The notes beneath the pieces were generated by a model, which searched no databases, had not been told where the DNA came from, and saw only the letters and a list, made by a program, of their open reading frames with translations. A program made the position numbers and the translations under genes. Source: JACKIC01 sp964543795 (GTDB lineage Bacteria; Planctomycetota; UBA1135; UBA2386). From it: a DNA stretch of 64,000 nucleotides. Positions 35,808 through 43,275 of this stretch are shown one piece after another; position 1 is the first letter of the stretch, and each line of letters begins with the position of its first letter. The DNA is taken from positions 50,618 to 114,617 of the forward strand of contig CAZIZN010000016.1 in assembly GCA_964543795.1 (NCBI GenBank). Direction: 5' to 3'.

Positions 35808-36437
35808 ATGGTCAGCGACCGTCAGGCGGCGTTTGCGCACTGGCGTGCCGTCCGCACGGAGTGGGCTCGGCGGTGTCTAGCACTTCCCCATGACGAGGCG
35901 ATTGCGGCTGCTGAGGCCCGGAAGCAGTCGAGCGCGATCGACCGACTCAAGACGGGGGCATCGCCGGGCGCCGAGCTCAGGCGGTGCGAGCTTGAGCTCG
36001 CCGATGCGACGGCGGCCGTTGCTCTCGCCGTGACGGGTGAGGACCGGTCCAGGTTGACGGAGTTCGCGGCGATGCTCCGGAGTGGCGACGCTGTGCCGAA
36101 GCGCCTCGTCGACTTGGTCGATGCAATCGTTGGGATTGCCGAGGCGCGACCGGCCAGGCAGCATGCGAGGGGCACGCTCGATGAGCGCGCAGTCGCGCTA
36201 CTCAAGATGTGGTTGGCTGCGGAGAGGCGATTCACACTCGATGAGATCGCGACGCAGCTCGGCACCAAGCGGCAGTCGCTGACAGGAAAGGTGAGGGGGG
36301 GCAGACCGCGTTGCCCTCTGTTCCTCGAACTATGGAACGAATGGCGGAGCCTCCACGCGCAAAGGAGGAGGGAACTGGCCGAGCGGACCGCGCCGGTCCC
36401 GCGCGCCCGTCGCGCCCGCGGTCGCCCCAGCAGATAG
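35808..36437 (+). CDS. Hypothetical element protein with possible C-terminal helix-turn-helix
   Basis: A 209-residue basic protein is mostly helical by composition. A stretch near residues 133-158 (FTLDEIATQLGTKRQSLTGKV) looks like a helix-turn-helix, and the tail is Arg-rich. I do not recognise a family. Position between the integrase and the DUF1580-like gene suggests an element regulator. Third-position GC is high, as in the surrounding genes, which supports it being coding. Confidence 0.55.
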   Translation: MVSDRQAAFAHWRAVRTEWARRCLALPHDEAIAAAEARKQSSAIDRLKTGASPGAELRRCELELADATAAVALAVTGEDRSRLTEFAAMLRSGDAVPKRLVDLVDAIVGIAEARPARQHARGTLDERAVALLKMWLAAERRFTLDEIATQLGTKRQSLTGKVRGGRPRCPLFLELWNEWRSLHAQRRRELAERTAPVPRARRARGRPSR

Positions 36438-36565
36438 CGGCTGCTGCAGGGGGGGGATGACCGCGCGCAGCATTCCGCATGCTGCTTCGCTGTCGTCGCA
36501 AGGTCCTGCGACTCTGCGGGTTGTCAGATTGTGATTCCCGAACTGGGCTGCGGGCGCCCGAGGGT

Positions 36566-36895
36566 ATGAGCCACGCGCGACCCGACCACGCCCCCAACAT
36601 CCCGGCAGCCGCCACGCCGACGGTCCCGATCCTCGACGAGGGGCCCATGGCCGTCGTCGACGCTGCGCGTGCCGAGGGACTCCGCGTCTCTCCGAAGACG
36701 GCGTTGCGGTGGGCGCTTCACGGAGCCCACGGTGTGCGCCTGGAGACGATCCGCGTCGGCGGCCGGCGGCTGACCAGCCGCGCGGCCATCCGTCGGTTCG
36801 TCGCGGCTCAGCAGCGCGACGCCGCGCCGGAGGCGAGCACACTGGACCGCGGCGCGGCGGATGCCGTGCTCGCCAGCCACGGACTCGGCCGATGA
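36566..36895 (+). CDS. DUF1580-like, excisionase-type DNA-binding protein
   Basis: A 109-residue protein has the pattern of DUF1580 proteins: an N-terminal helix around residue 30-45, then TALRWALHGAHGVRLETIRVGGRRLTSR with the wing-like VGG-turn and a final RAAIRRFVAAQ helix. This family looks like winged-helix excisionases and, as far as I know, is mainly from planctomycetes. It may direct excision of the element or control the rep gene, whose start it overlaps by four bases (ATGA). Confidence 0.72.
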   Translation: MSHARPDHAPNIPAAATPTVPILDEGPMAVVDAARAEGLRVSPKTALRWALHGAHGVRLETIRVGGRRLTSRAAIRRFVAAQQRDAAPEASTLDRGAADAVLASHGLGR

Positions 36896-38556
36896 CTGCG
36901 CGCCGCCCTGGCGAGCTCGACCGCCAGGTCACCGACGACCCCGCTGCCGACGCCGAGCGGTGCCTGCTCGGGCTGGCGATGCTGGGCCTCGACGAGGCGC
37001 GCGAGGTGGTCGCGTCGGTGCAGGTCGCCGACATCGCCGACCCACGACACGTCGTCATCTACGACGCGCTCGTGGCCCAAGTCGAGGCCGGTCGCGCCAC
37101 CGCGCCGCTCGTGCTCGCCGCGGAGCTCGGGCCGCGCCGGCTCGCCGAGATCGGGGGCCATGCCACGCTGCTCAACGCGCTCGCGGAGGCCGACGTGCTG
37201 GGGGTGCGTGCGTGCATAGCGGACCTCGCCGAGATCGTGCGTGCTGCTGCTCGCCGTCGCCGGATGGCCGTCGCTGCGGGTGCGCTGGCCGCCGCGGCGG
37301 CGTCGGGCGGCGACGACCTGCATGCGGTCGCCGAGCTGGTCCGCGAGCTGCTCGACGAGGGCGACGACGGCAGGCGGCACGATCCCTACCCCGTGGCGTC
37401 GTGGTCGGACCTGGCGGGCGCCGCGCCGATGGAGTGGATCGCTCCGCGTTGGATCCCTGAGCGCAGCATCGGGTTCTTGCTCGGCTATCCGTCGAGCGGC
37501 AAGACGTTCGTGGCGCTCGACCTCGCCGCGCGCATGGCCACGGGCCGGGACTGGCTCGGGTGCTCGCTCCGGCCGGGGCCGGTCCTCTACATGTGCGGCG
37601 AGGGACACCACGGAGCGGGGGGCCGACTCGCGGCATGGATCTGCGAACACGGGCGGCCCGATGGTTCGCACCCGCTCGACGTCGTCGATGGCGTGCCGCC
37701 GCTGACGCCAGCGCATGCTGGCGACTATCGGAGGCTGGTCGCTGCGTTCGCGCGCCGGCACGGGGTTCCGCCGCAGATGGTCTGGCTCGACACCTGGGCT
37801 CAGGCTCTACCCGGCGGCGAGAACGACGATGCCGTTGTGCTGCCGGCGCTGCGCATCATGGGCGACCTGCGCCGCGAGTTCGATTGTTCGGTGTGGGCCT
37901 TGGCGCACCCTCGCAAGCTCGAAGCTGGCGCTGCGCCGCGACCGCTGACGGCCGACGACCTGCGCGGGCACGGAGCCCTGCGCGGCAATGTGGACGGGGT
38001 CATCGGGATCGACGACCTGCCGACGGGCCGCTCCCTCAAGGTCCTCAAGACCAAGGAAGGCGCGTTCCCGGCGCCGATCCCGTTCGAACTGCGCGCTGTC
38101 GAGACGGGCCGGCATCTGCGCGACGGCTCGCCCGAGACGTCGTGCATCGTCGTGCGGGCTGCGCAGGTCGAGGAGCCCACTGCCGAGCAGCAGGAGCAGC
38201 GGGAGGCCGAGGCGCAGGCGCAGCGCCTCGCCGTCCTCGAGGACCGCATCGTCGACGAGCTGCGGAGGCTGGGGACCGCGCGTAGCGCCAACGCTGTGGT
38301 CGCGGCCGTGACCGGCAACCGCAGCCTCAAGTTCGCAGCTTGGGCGCGGGCTCAGGCGAGCGGGAAGATCGTGCAGGCAGGCACTTCCCGCGAGCCGGTG
38401 TTCCGGGTCGCTGACACCGACGACGGTTCCTCGCGTGTGTGTGCTGCAAGAAAGGACCAAAGAAGGGTCGGGGAACCGGGAACCGATCCCGGCCCCTCCC
38501 CAGTTCTCGGCGGTTCCGAGGAACCGCGAGGAACCGCGAGGAACCGAGGAACCTAG
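36892..38556 (+). CDS. RepA-like hexameric helicase/ATPase with DnaB-type N-terminal domain
   Basis: A 554-residue protein begins with a DnaB N-terminal-like helical domain (about residues 12-95: DAERCLLGLAMLG, DPRHVVIYDALV, HATLLNALAEAD). A RecA-type ATPase core of the AAA_25/RepA type follows, with Walker A GYPSSGKTF near residue 200, Walker B MVWLDTWAQ near 296, and a RepA-like HPRK stretch near 340. A C-terminal helical region (430-530) follows. It likely loads or drives replication of the excised element. The start overlaps the DUF1580-like gene. The 3' end of the coding sequence contains GGAACC repeats (separate entry). Confidence 0.8.
   Translation: MTARRPGELDRQVTDDPAADAERCLLGLAMLGLDEAREVVASVQVADIADPRHVVIYDALVAQVEAGRATAPLVLAAELGPRRLAEIGGHATLLNALAEADVLGVRACIADLAEIVRAAARRRRMAVAAGALAAAAASGGDDLHAVAELVRELLDEGDDGRRHDPYPVASWSDLAGAAPMEWIAPRWIPERSIGFLLGYPSSGKTFVALDLAARMATGRDWLGCSLRPGPVLYMCGEGHHGAGGRLAAWICEHGRPDGSHPLDVVDGVPPLTPAHAGDYRRLVAAFARRHGVPPQMVWLDTWAQALPGGENDDAVVLPALRIMGDLRREFDCSVWALAHPRKLEAGAAPRPLTADDLRGHGALRGNVDGVIGIDDLPTGRSLKVLKTKEGAFPAPIPFELRAVETGRHLRDGSPETSCIVVRAAQVEEPTAEQQEQREAEAQAQRLAVLEDRIVDELRRLGTARSANAVVAAVTGNRSLKFAAWARAQASGKIVQAGTSREPVFRVADTDDGSSRVCAARKDQRRVGEPGTDPGPSPVLGGSEEPRGTARNRGT
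38472..38553. repeat. Iteron-like GGAACC direct repeats at the end of the rep gene
   Basis: Six direct copies of GGAACC start at 38472, 38479, 38520, 38530, 38540 and 38548, with an inverted GGTTCC at 38512. Three are spaced exactly 10 bp apart (unit GAGGAACCGC), about one helical turn. The repeats lie inside the last codons of the RepA-like gene. Iterons next to or within rep genes are known from plasmid origins, but a short coding tandem repeat could also arise by slippage. Confidence 0.5.
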
Positions 38557-38565
38557 GACGACGGC

Positions 38566-38688
38566 ATGCCCGAGTCTCCCGGCGGTCGCCGCCCGCGCGC
38601 GAAGGGCTCCCACGGGGACTCCGAAGGCACGCTGAAGCTCATTGACCAAGCCGGGCGAGTGACCACGCTTCGGCCGACTGGGCGTTGA
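38566..38688 (+). CDS. Possible small protein, 40 residues
   Basis: An ATG at 38566, nine bases after the rep stop, opens a 40-codon frame rich in Arg, Gly and Pro, ending in TGA at 38686-38688. No ribosome site is clear and no family is recognised. The frame is plausible because it follows the rep gene directly, but it may be chance in GC-rich DNA. Confidence 0.25.
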   Translation: MPESPGGRRPRAKGSHGDSEGTLKLIDQAGRVTTLRPTGR

Positions 38689-38788
38689 GCGTGCCGTGTC
38701 GTCGCTCGGTCGTGGCTTCGGCCACGGGTGGCGCGGAGCAGCCTGCAACCTTCGACTGGCCCGGGCCAAACTGGACACGTGCGTGAAG

Positions 38789-38956
38789 ATGAACCAACAG
38801 CCGGGCGAGTCCGTCGAGCAGACGACCGCGCGGCTTGCCCGCGACGGCGACGCGACGTTCTTCAGGGTCACTCGGCCTTGGTGGAGACGCGGCGCCTGGT
38901 CGCCGGCTGAACATTTCCCCTGGGTTGGGGAGTGCTCCGCTGGGGTCGATTGCTGA
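38789..38956 (+). CDS. Possible small protein, 55 residues
   Basis: The frame starts at ATG 38789 (MNQQPGESVEQTTARLARD) and ends within the loop of the first of two hairpins upstream of the nuclease gene. The product is rich in Trp and Arg in its second half (RPWWRRGAW). No family is recognised. It is the last frame before the terminator, which gives some support for a short operon with rep. Confidence 0.3.
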   Translation: MNQQPGESVEQTTARLARDGDATFFRVTRPWWRRGAWSPAEHFPWVGECSAGVDC

Positions 38957-39006
38957 CCCCATCCGGCGACCGCGCTCCTGCTCGGGGCGCGGTCGCCGTC
39001 TTTTCT
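38941..39006 (+). terminator. Rho-independent terminator, preceded by a second hairpin
   Basis: A perfect 11-bp stem (GGCGACCGCGC at 38965-38975 with GCGCGGTCGCC at 38987-38997, 11-base loop) is followed by GTCTTTTCTT. A smaller hairpin (TGGGGTC/GACCCCA, 38941-38961) lies just before it. This closes transcription of the rep region and separates it from the nuclease genes downstream. Confidence 0.8.
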
Positions 39007-39034
39007 TGCAGCGGTGCCCGGCTACAACTCGGGC

Positions 39035-39847
39035 ATGGTCGAACTCTCGTGGAAGAAGGCGATCGAGAAGGTGCTAACGGGCCAGGCTGACCCCGTGCAC
39101 TACACCAAGATCGCCGAACTGATCGCGAAGCAGGGGCTGAAGGTCGACGTGGGCGCCACGCCGGCGCAAAGCGTTGCCGCGACGCTTTCGGTGTCGCTCA
39201 AGCAGGATGGCGACAAGTCACCGTTCGAGAAGGTGGGCAAGGGCCTGTTCCGGCTTCGCCAACAGCCGCCCAAGAAGGGCGGGGCTGCGCCGCAGCAGCC
39301 GCCAGCACACCAAGCCGCGGCGGTCGCCCAAGATGACGAACCCGAGCCTGGCCTGATCAACGCATTCGGCATGTACTGGCGTCGCGAGCTGGTGGACTGG
39401 GCACTGACGAATCCCAAGCTGCACGGCCAGCAGCAGGAGGGCAGCACGTCGGTGGATTTCGCCAACCAGCAGGGCGTCTACCTGCTGCACGACGGCCGCG
39501 AGGTGGTGTACGTCGGCAGGTCCGAGGCGCTGAAGGGCATCGGCAGCCGCCTGCGGGCGCACACCAAGGACCGCCACAACGGGCGATGGGACCGGTTCTC
39601 CTGGTTCGGCGTGCTGAACGTCAAGGAGGACGGCACGCTGGACACCACCACCGGCGAGGCCATGAGCCTGGACGACCTGGTCGACACGATGGAGGCGCTG
39701 TTGATCGAGGCCCTGGAGCCGCCGCAGAATCGCAAGCGCGGCGACGGGTTCTCCGCCGTCGAGTTCATCCAGGTGCCGGACCCCGACCTGGAGAAGAAGC
39801 GGAAGAAGCAGGTGATCGACGAGATGCTGAACAAGGGCCTGGGCTAG
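39035..39847 (+). CDS. HARE-HTH plus GIY-YIG-type nuclease domain protein
   Basis: A 270-residue protein has an N-terminal HARE-HTH-like domain (about 1-75; LSWKKAIEKVLTGQADPVHY, TKIAELIAKQGL, VSLKQDGDKSPFEKVGKGLFRL), a Pro/Gln-rich linker, and a C-terminal domain with GVYLLHDGREVVYVGRS, RLRAHTKD and later LLIEALEPP. This fits the GIY-YIG nuclease order: GIY-like, YVG, Arg, Glu. HARE-HTH domains occur in restriction endonucleases and chromatin proteins, so DNA-modification-linked cutting is likely. ATG 39035 is preferred to an earlier GTG. Its stop shares the palindrome CTAG with the stop of the converging gene. Confidence 0.72.
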   Translation: MVELSWKKAIEKVLTGQADPVHYTKIAELIAKQGLKVDVGATPAQSVAATLSVSLKQDGDKSPFEKVGKGLFRLRQQPPKKGGAAPQQPPAHQAAAVAQDDEPEPGLINAFGMYWRRELVDWALTNPKLHGQQQEGSTSVDFANQQGVYLLHDGREVVYVGRSEALKGIGSRLRAHTKDRHNGRWDRFSWFGVLNVKEDGTLDTTTGEAMSLDDLVDTMEALLIEALEPPQNRKRGDGFSAVEFIQVPDPDLEKKRKKQVIDEMLNKGLG

Positions 39848-40672
39848 CTGGAGCTTGCCCGGCCCGACACGGCTCGGCGGCGGTGTTCTCTCACTTCTGC
39901 AATCGTGAGCGCTGGCCGCTTCCGGTGGATCATGCGGTGGCAGTTCGCGCACACCACGGCCACCTGGTCCACGTTCGTCGTCACCTCGCCAGTCCATTCG
40001 GATGGATCGCGTTCGGACAGCGGGTCCAGGTGGTGCGCCTCGATGTAGCCCTCGCCGAGCTCCCCGTACGCGATGCCGAAGTCGAAGGCGCAGATCATGC
40101 ACGCCGTGCCGTGGTGGGCCTTGGCTGCGGCTGCCAGGCGCGGGTTCCGGGCGAAGAACAAGCGCTCCGCAGCCATGCGGCGACCCTCGGCGTAGCTCTG
40201 CTGCGCGGCCGGGGCCTCGGCCGCCGGCGCGGCCGCCTCGATGCACAGCGCGGCGCGGAACACGTCGAACAGCTCCTGGGGGCAGCGCGCGAGGTAGATG
40301 CCCTGTACGGTGCGCACCGAGCTGCCGTGCGTGTTGAAGGGATAGAAGCGCGGGTTCGAGCCGACGATCTCGCGCCTGATGCTGTCCCCGTAGTCGTCGA
40401 CAAGCGTGCGCAGCGGAACCGGCGAGGGGAACCGCTCGAAGTTCTCAAGGTCGATGCGGTAGTACGCCTCGAACCCGGCCCAGTCCCCTGGTATCGGGGG
40501 CGCCTGCCGGACCTCGCGCACCGGTCGGGCGACGACGGAGCTGGCGCACAACCGCGTGCGATGCCGTCAGGCCACTGGTCCCGGAGGAAGTGCAGCACCA
40601 GGTCGCCCCGCGCCGGCTCGCGCATCAGGCTGTAGCCGCGTGGTACTCGCCGAAGGTCCCGAGTTTCGCCAT
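39844..40672 (-). pseudogene. HNH endonuclease with EVE-like N-terminal domain, frameshifted
   Basis: The intact part (40551 down to 39844) contains REVRQAPPIPGDWAGFEAYY, SVRTVQGIYLARC, and a C-terminal HNH domain (CMICAFDFG, IEAHHLDP, CANCHRMIH, with zinc Cys pairs). The missing 5' part is readable in other frames. A start MAKLGTFGEYH lies at 40672, and REPARGDLVLHFLRDQW, the typical lead-in to this family, lies in a second frame at about 40560-40630. The joins at about 40640 and 40550 need frame changes. It is thus probably a broken McrA-like modification-dependent restriction gene. Sequencing error is the alternative. Confidence 0.7.
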
Positions 40673-40795
40673 CGGTGGGAGGGTAGCAGCGCAGCCCGTC
40701 CGGTCGCAAAGTCACAGGTCCACCTGGACCCGTATCTGATGCGCAGGGCACCAGATCGCCGCCGGCGGCCGGGCCCCGCCGCAGCCGAGGCGTAT

Positions 40796-41332
40796 CTATC
40801 CGTCGCCGAACGACGGGCCGTCGTCGAACCCCTCGAACGTGAACCGGTAGTTCGCTGCCGGGTAGTGCGGCGCATCCTGGCCGTCGGTTATCCGGGCCCA
40901 CACGTCGCCGGCGGCGTTCAGCAGACGGCACAACCGCGCCGGGCCCGAGCCCGCTACGTCGGACAGTTCGTGGATCAGTGCATGCTTGGGCTCGCCGAAG
41001 TGCCGCAGTGCGTCGTAGGCGTCGATGAACTCGACGAACGCTTCCGGCATGGCGCCGGGGCGGTACAACGCAGTGGCTGCTTCCTTGGGCCCCGGCACGC
41101 GCCCGTTCTTCGGCGGCATGTTCTGGCCCAGCAGTTCGCTGATGGCGGTGCCGGCGAGCACGATCACCACCGCCGCCTCGGTGGCGAACATGGACCACAT
41201 GAACCCGTCTTGGCCGGCGTTCGCCTTGATCCAGCCGAACCGCTCGATGGCCAAGTCCCAGAACGCCCGCTGGAGGTTGGCGAAGTCTGGGCTGTCCGGT
41301 GACGTGGTGTAGGCGAAGTGCTTGTCGGTCAC
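40796..41332 (-). CDS. Unknown 178-residue protein, third gene of the ImmA-PIN operon
   Basis: The frame starts at GTG 41332, overlapping the PIN gene stop by four bases. The protein looks largely helical, with a hydrophobic stretch (ATEAAVVIVLAGTAISELLG, about 50-69) and a middle segment YDALRHFGEPKHALIHEL. I recognise no family. Tight coupling to the PIN and peptidase genes suggests a role in the same system, such as an immunity or adaptor protein. Confidence 0.7.
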   Translation of the reverse strand: MTDKHFAYTTSPDSPDFANLQRAFWDLAIERFGWIKANAGQDGFMWSMFATEAAVVIVLAGTAISELLGQNMPPKNGRVPGPKEAATALYRPGAMPEAFVEFIDAYDALRHFGEPKHALIHELSDVAGSGPARLCRLLNAAGDVWARITDGQDAPHYPAANYRFTFEGFDDGPSFGDG

Positions 41333-41985
41333 GGTTCGGAGCCCTCGTCGCAGTAGCGGTAGTCCTGGGCTGCCAGCATGCCCGCTGCTTCTCCGGCGAG
41401 GGTCTTCACGCGGCGCTCCAGCGACCCGCAGGCGTTGATGTCGTCGGCTTGCATGCCCGAGCCGAACGCAGCGCGCACGGCAGTGTCGAGTGCGAGCTGG
41501 TTCGACCCGACGACGCGCTTCTTCACCTCGTCGAACCCCAGCCGTTCGATCGCGCGCAGCAGTACCTGCTCAAGGCACAGAACTCTCCCCGCCAGCATCT
41601 GCACGAAGGTGGAACAGCCCGGTGCGGCGACCACCGCACGGATGCACCGCTTGTCGCCAGTGGCCAGGAGCGAGGACGCCGAGCGCGCAGCCTGCGCCAG
41701 CAGGATCGCCTCACCGGGGTCGATGTCGTCCACCTTGGGCAGGACAGCATCATGCGCCGCGGGGTCATCTGCACACGGCTGCCCGGCCGACAGCAGCGCA
41801 CGCAACCGGTCCTGCACTTCGGGCGGGTAATTGCACTCCTTCTTGCCAGCCAAGCCGAGCCAGAAGCGAGCCGTCGGAAGGTATCGCACGTCGGACAGCT
41901 CGAAGCCGCACGCTCTGATTCCATCCTCCAGCAGGTTCCACGACGCCAGCTTCCCCAGCACGTCGTTGTCGAGGAACAGGCTCAA
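41329..41985 (-). CDS. PIN-like domain protein (putative RNase)
   Basis: A 218-residue protein starts at TTG 41985, overlapping the stop of the peptidase gene (TTGA). The beginning, LFLDNDVLGKLASW, has the first acidic residues of PIN nucleases. Later acidic positions include DDIDPGEAILLAQA and LATGDKR, matching the D-x-GE and TGD(K/R) signatures of the PIN active site. PIN toxins cleave RNA using a metal held by these acids. It is part of a three-gene coupled operon. Confidence 0.72.
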   Translation of the reverse strand: MSLFLDNDVLGKLASWNLLEDGIRACGFELSDVRYLPTARFWLGLAGKKECNYPPEVQDRLRALLSAGQPCADDPAAHDAVLPKVDDIDPGEAILLAQAARSASSLLATGDKRCIRAVVAAPGCSTFVQMLAGRVLCLEQVLLRAIERLGFDEVKKRVVGSNQLALDTAVRAAFGSGMQADDINACGSLERRVKTLAGEAAGMLAAQDYRYCDEGSEP

Positions 41986-42986
41986 GGCTGCGCGGTGCCG
42001 TCCTGGCTGGTCATGCGGGCGACGAACTCGGCCGCCTCGCTTGGTAGGTTCGACCAGTCCAGGTTGGCCGACATCCGCTCGCGGATCATGGTGGCGGGGT
42101 CCCCCTCGGCCGGGATCAACTTCAGGGCGGCGTTCGCCACGCCCCAGAAGTTGCCCCGCATCGAGTGCGCGTAGTTCAGGACGATGTGCCCGGGGTCCAC
42201 ACCAATCTGCTGCCCAAGCTGCTGGGCACCACGGGCCAGCCCTTCGGCGTTCGGCCATCGAGCCTTTGGCACGATCCTGGTGCCCGCGTTGCCCGTGATT
42301 AGCGTCAAGGCGAAGTCGTTCGCCTCCTTCTCCTTCGGGTCTGCGCTCGCCGCGTCGATGTCCGCGTCCACGAACGTGCTGCCATCGTCAACGTGGCCGG
42401 AACAGATGTGGCCCAGCTCGTGCGCCAGCAGGAAGAGCATCCACGACGGGTTGCGACGACCGCTGGTCAGCACAATCGCTGGGCGGCCGCCGATCGGCAC
42501 CGCCATGCCGTCCATCTTCTTCGTGGTCCCCGTGGGCAGTTCCGACACGTGGAGCACGGGGATGCCGAGGGACCACGCGTAGTCCAGTAGGCTGCCGAAC
42601 CCGATCCACGGTGCGCCCTTCTCCAGGATGGCGGTTCGGATCGTCTTGGCGTCGGGGTAGGCGCCCTCCGGGCGGGAAGGCGCGCCGAGCATCACGAACT
42701 TCGCAACCTGCTCCGCGAGCAACCGGGCCAGCGCGACGGATTCGGGCTGGGCGTCACCGCTGAGCTTGTAGTGCACGCGGTTGTTTGCCGGCAACCGAAC
42801 CGGTTCACCCTGGCTGCGAAGCTGGGCAGCATCGACGCCGAGGTGGCGGGCGATGGTCCAGACGGCTTCCGTGAAGCCGGCGGGGGATGCCGCTGCCTCG
42901 TCGTCCCACCACTCAGGAAGCAGGTACTTCTTGACGTACGGCGTACGCAGCCCGACGCCCCGGAGCTTCTCGTAGAGCCCCTTCAT
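41982..42986 (-). CDS. ImmA/IrrE-family metallo-endopeptidase
   Basis: A 334-residue protein has an N-terminal helical region of about 150 residues, then a zinc peptidase domain with FLLAHELGHICSGH (HExxH near residue 195) and the third-ligand region KEKEANDFALTLI. The family cleaves repressors or antitoxins to switch on mobile elements and stress genes. No Xre-type HTH is fused at the front, unlike many partners. It is the first gene of a coupled operon with the PIN gene and the 178-residue gene. ATG 42986 is used; TTG 43037 gives a Thr/Asn-rich extension. Confidence 0.86.
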   Translation of the reverse strand: MKGLYEKLRGVGLRTPYVKKYLLPEWWDDEAAASPAGFTEAVWTIARHLGVDAAQLRSQGEPVRLPANNRVHYKLSGDAQPESVALARLLAEQVAKFVMLGAPSRPEGAYPDAKTIRTAILEKGAPWIGFGSLLDYAWSLGIPVLHVSELPTGTTKKMDGMAVPIGGRPAIVLTSGRRNPSWMLFLLAHELGHICSGHVDDGSTFVDADIDAASADPKEKEANDFALTLITGNAGTRIVPKARWPNAEGLARGAQQLGQQIGVDPGHIVLNYAHSMRGNFWGVANAALKLIPAEGDPATMIRERMSANLDWSNLPSEAAEFVARMTSQDGTAQP

Positions 42987-43096
42987 CGGGTTCGGGTTGT
43001 TCGTGGTGGTCGTCGCGGCCGTGTTCCTCGTGTCCAACTATACGGCATTCCGCTTGCGTGCGCGTGGGCTTCGCACGACATCTTCGCGGCGGAGCG

Positions 43097-43243
43097 CTAC
43101 CGCCAGACTTGCGCGCTCCCAGGCCATCGCACGCTTCCCTCGGACTGCCGCGCGGGTGGGGCGAGCGGCTCCAGAGGAATATCCTCGATCAGAACCAAGG
43201 TGTCGATCAGCTCCAACTGAAACGCGAAGTCTGCCCCGAGCAT
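43097..43243 (-). other. Gap between protease and ImmA genes; possible 48-residue frame
   Basis: Between the two larger genes (42987-43275) the clearest reading is a minus-strand frame from ATG 43243: MLGADFAFQLELIDTLVL then IEDIPLEPLAPP. The reading frame stays open upstream through the 3' end of the protease gene. It has hydrophobic character and no family match. Otherwise I see no promoter motif I can defend. It may be the 3' remnant of a larger gene. Confidence 0.2.
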
Positions 43244-43275
43244 GATGCTGGGGATGCTGGTGGGCTCGGCGCTGG

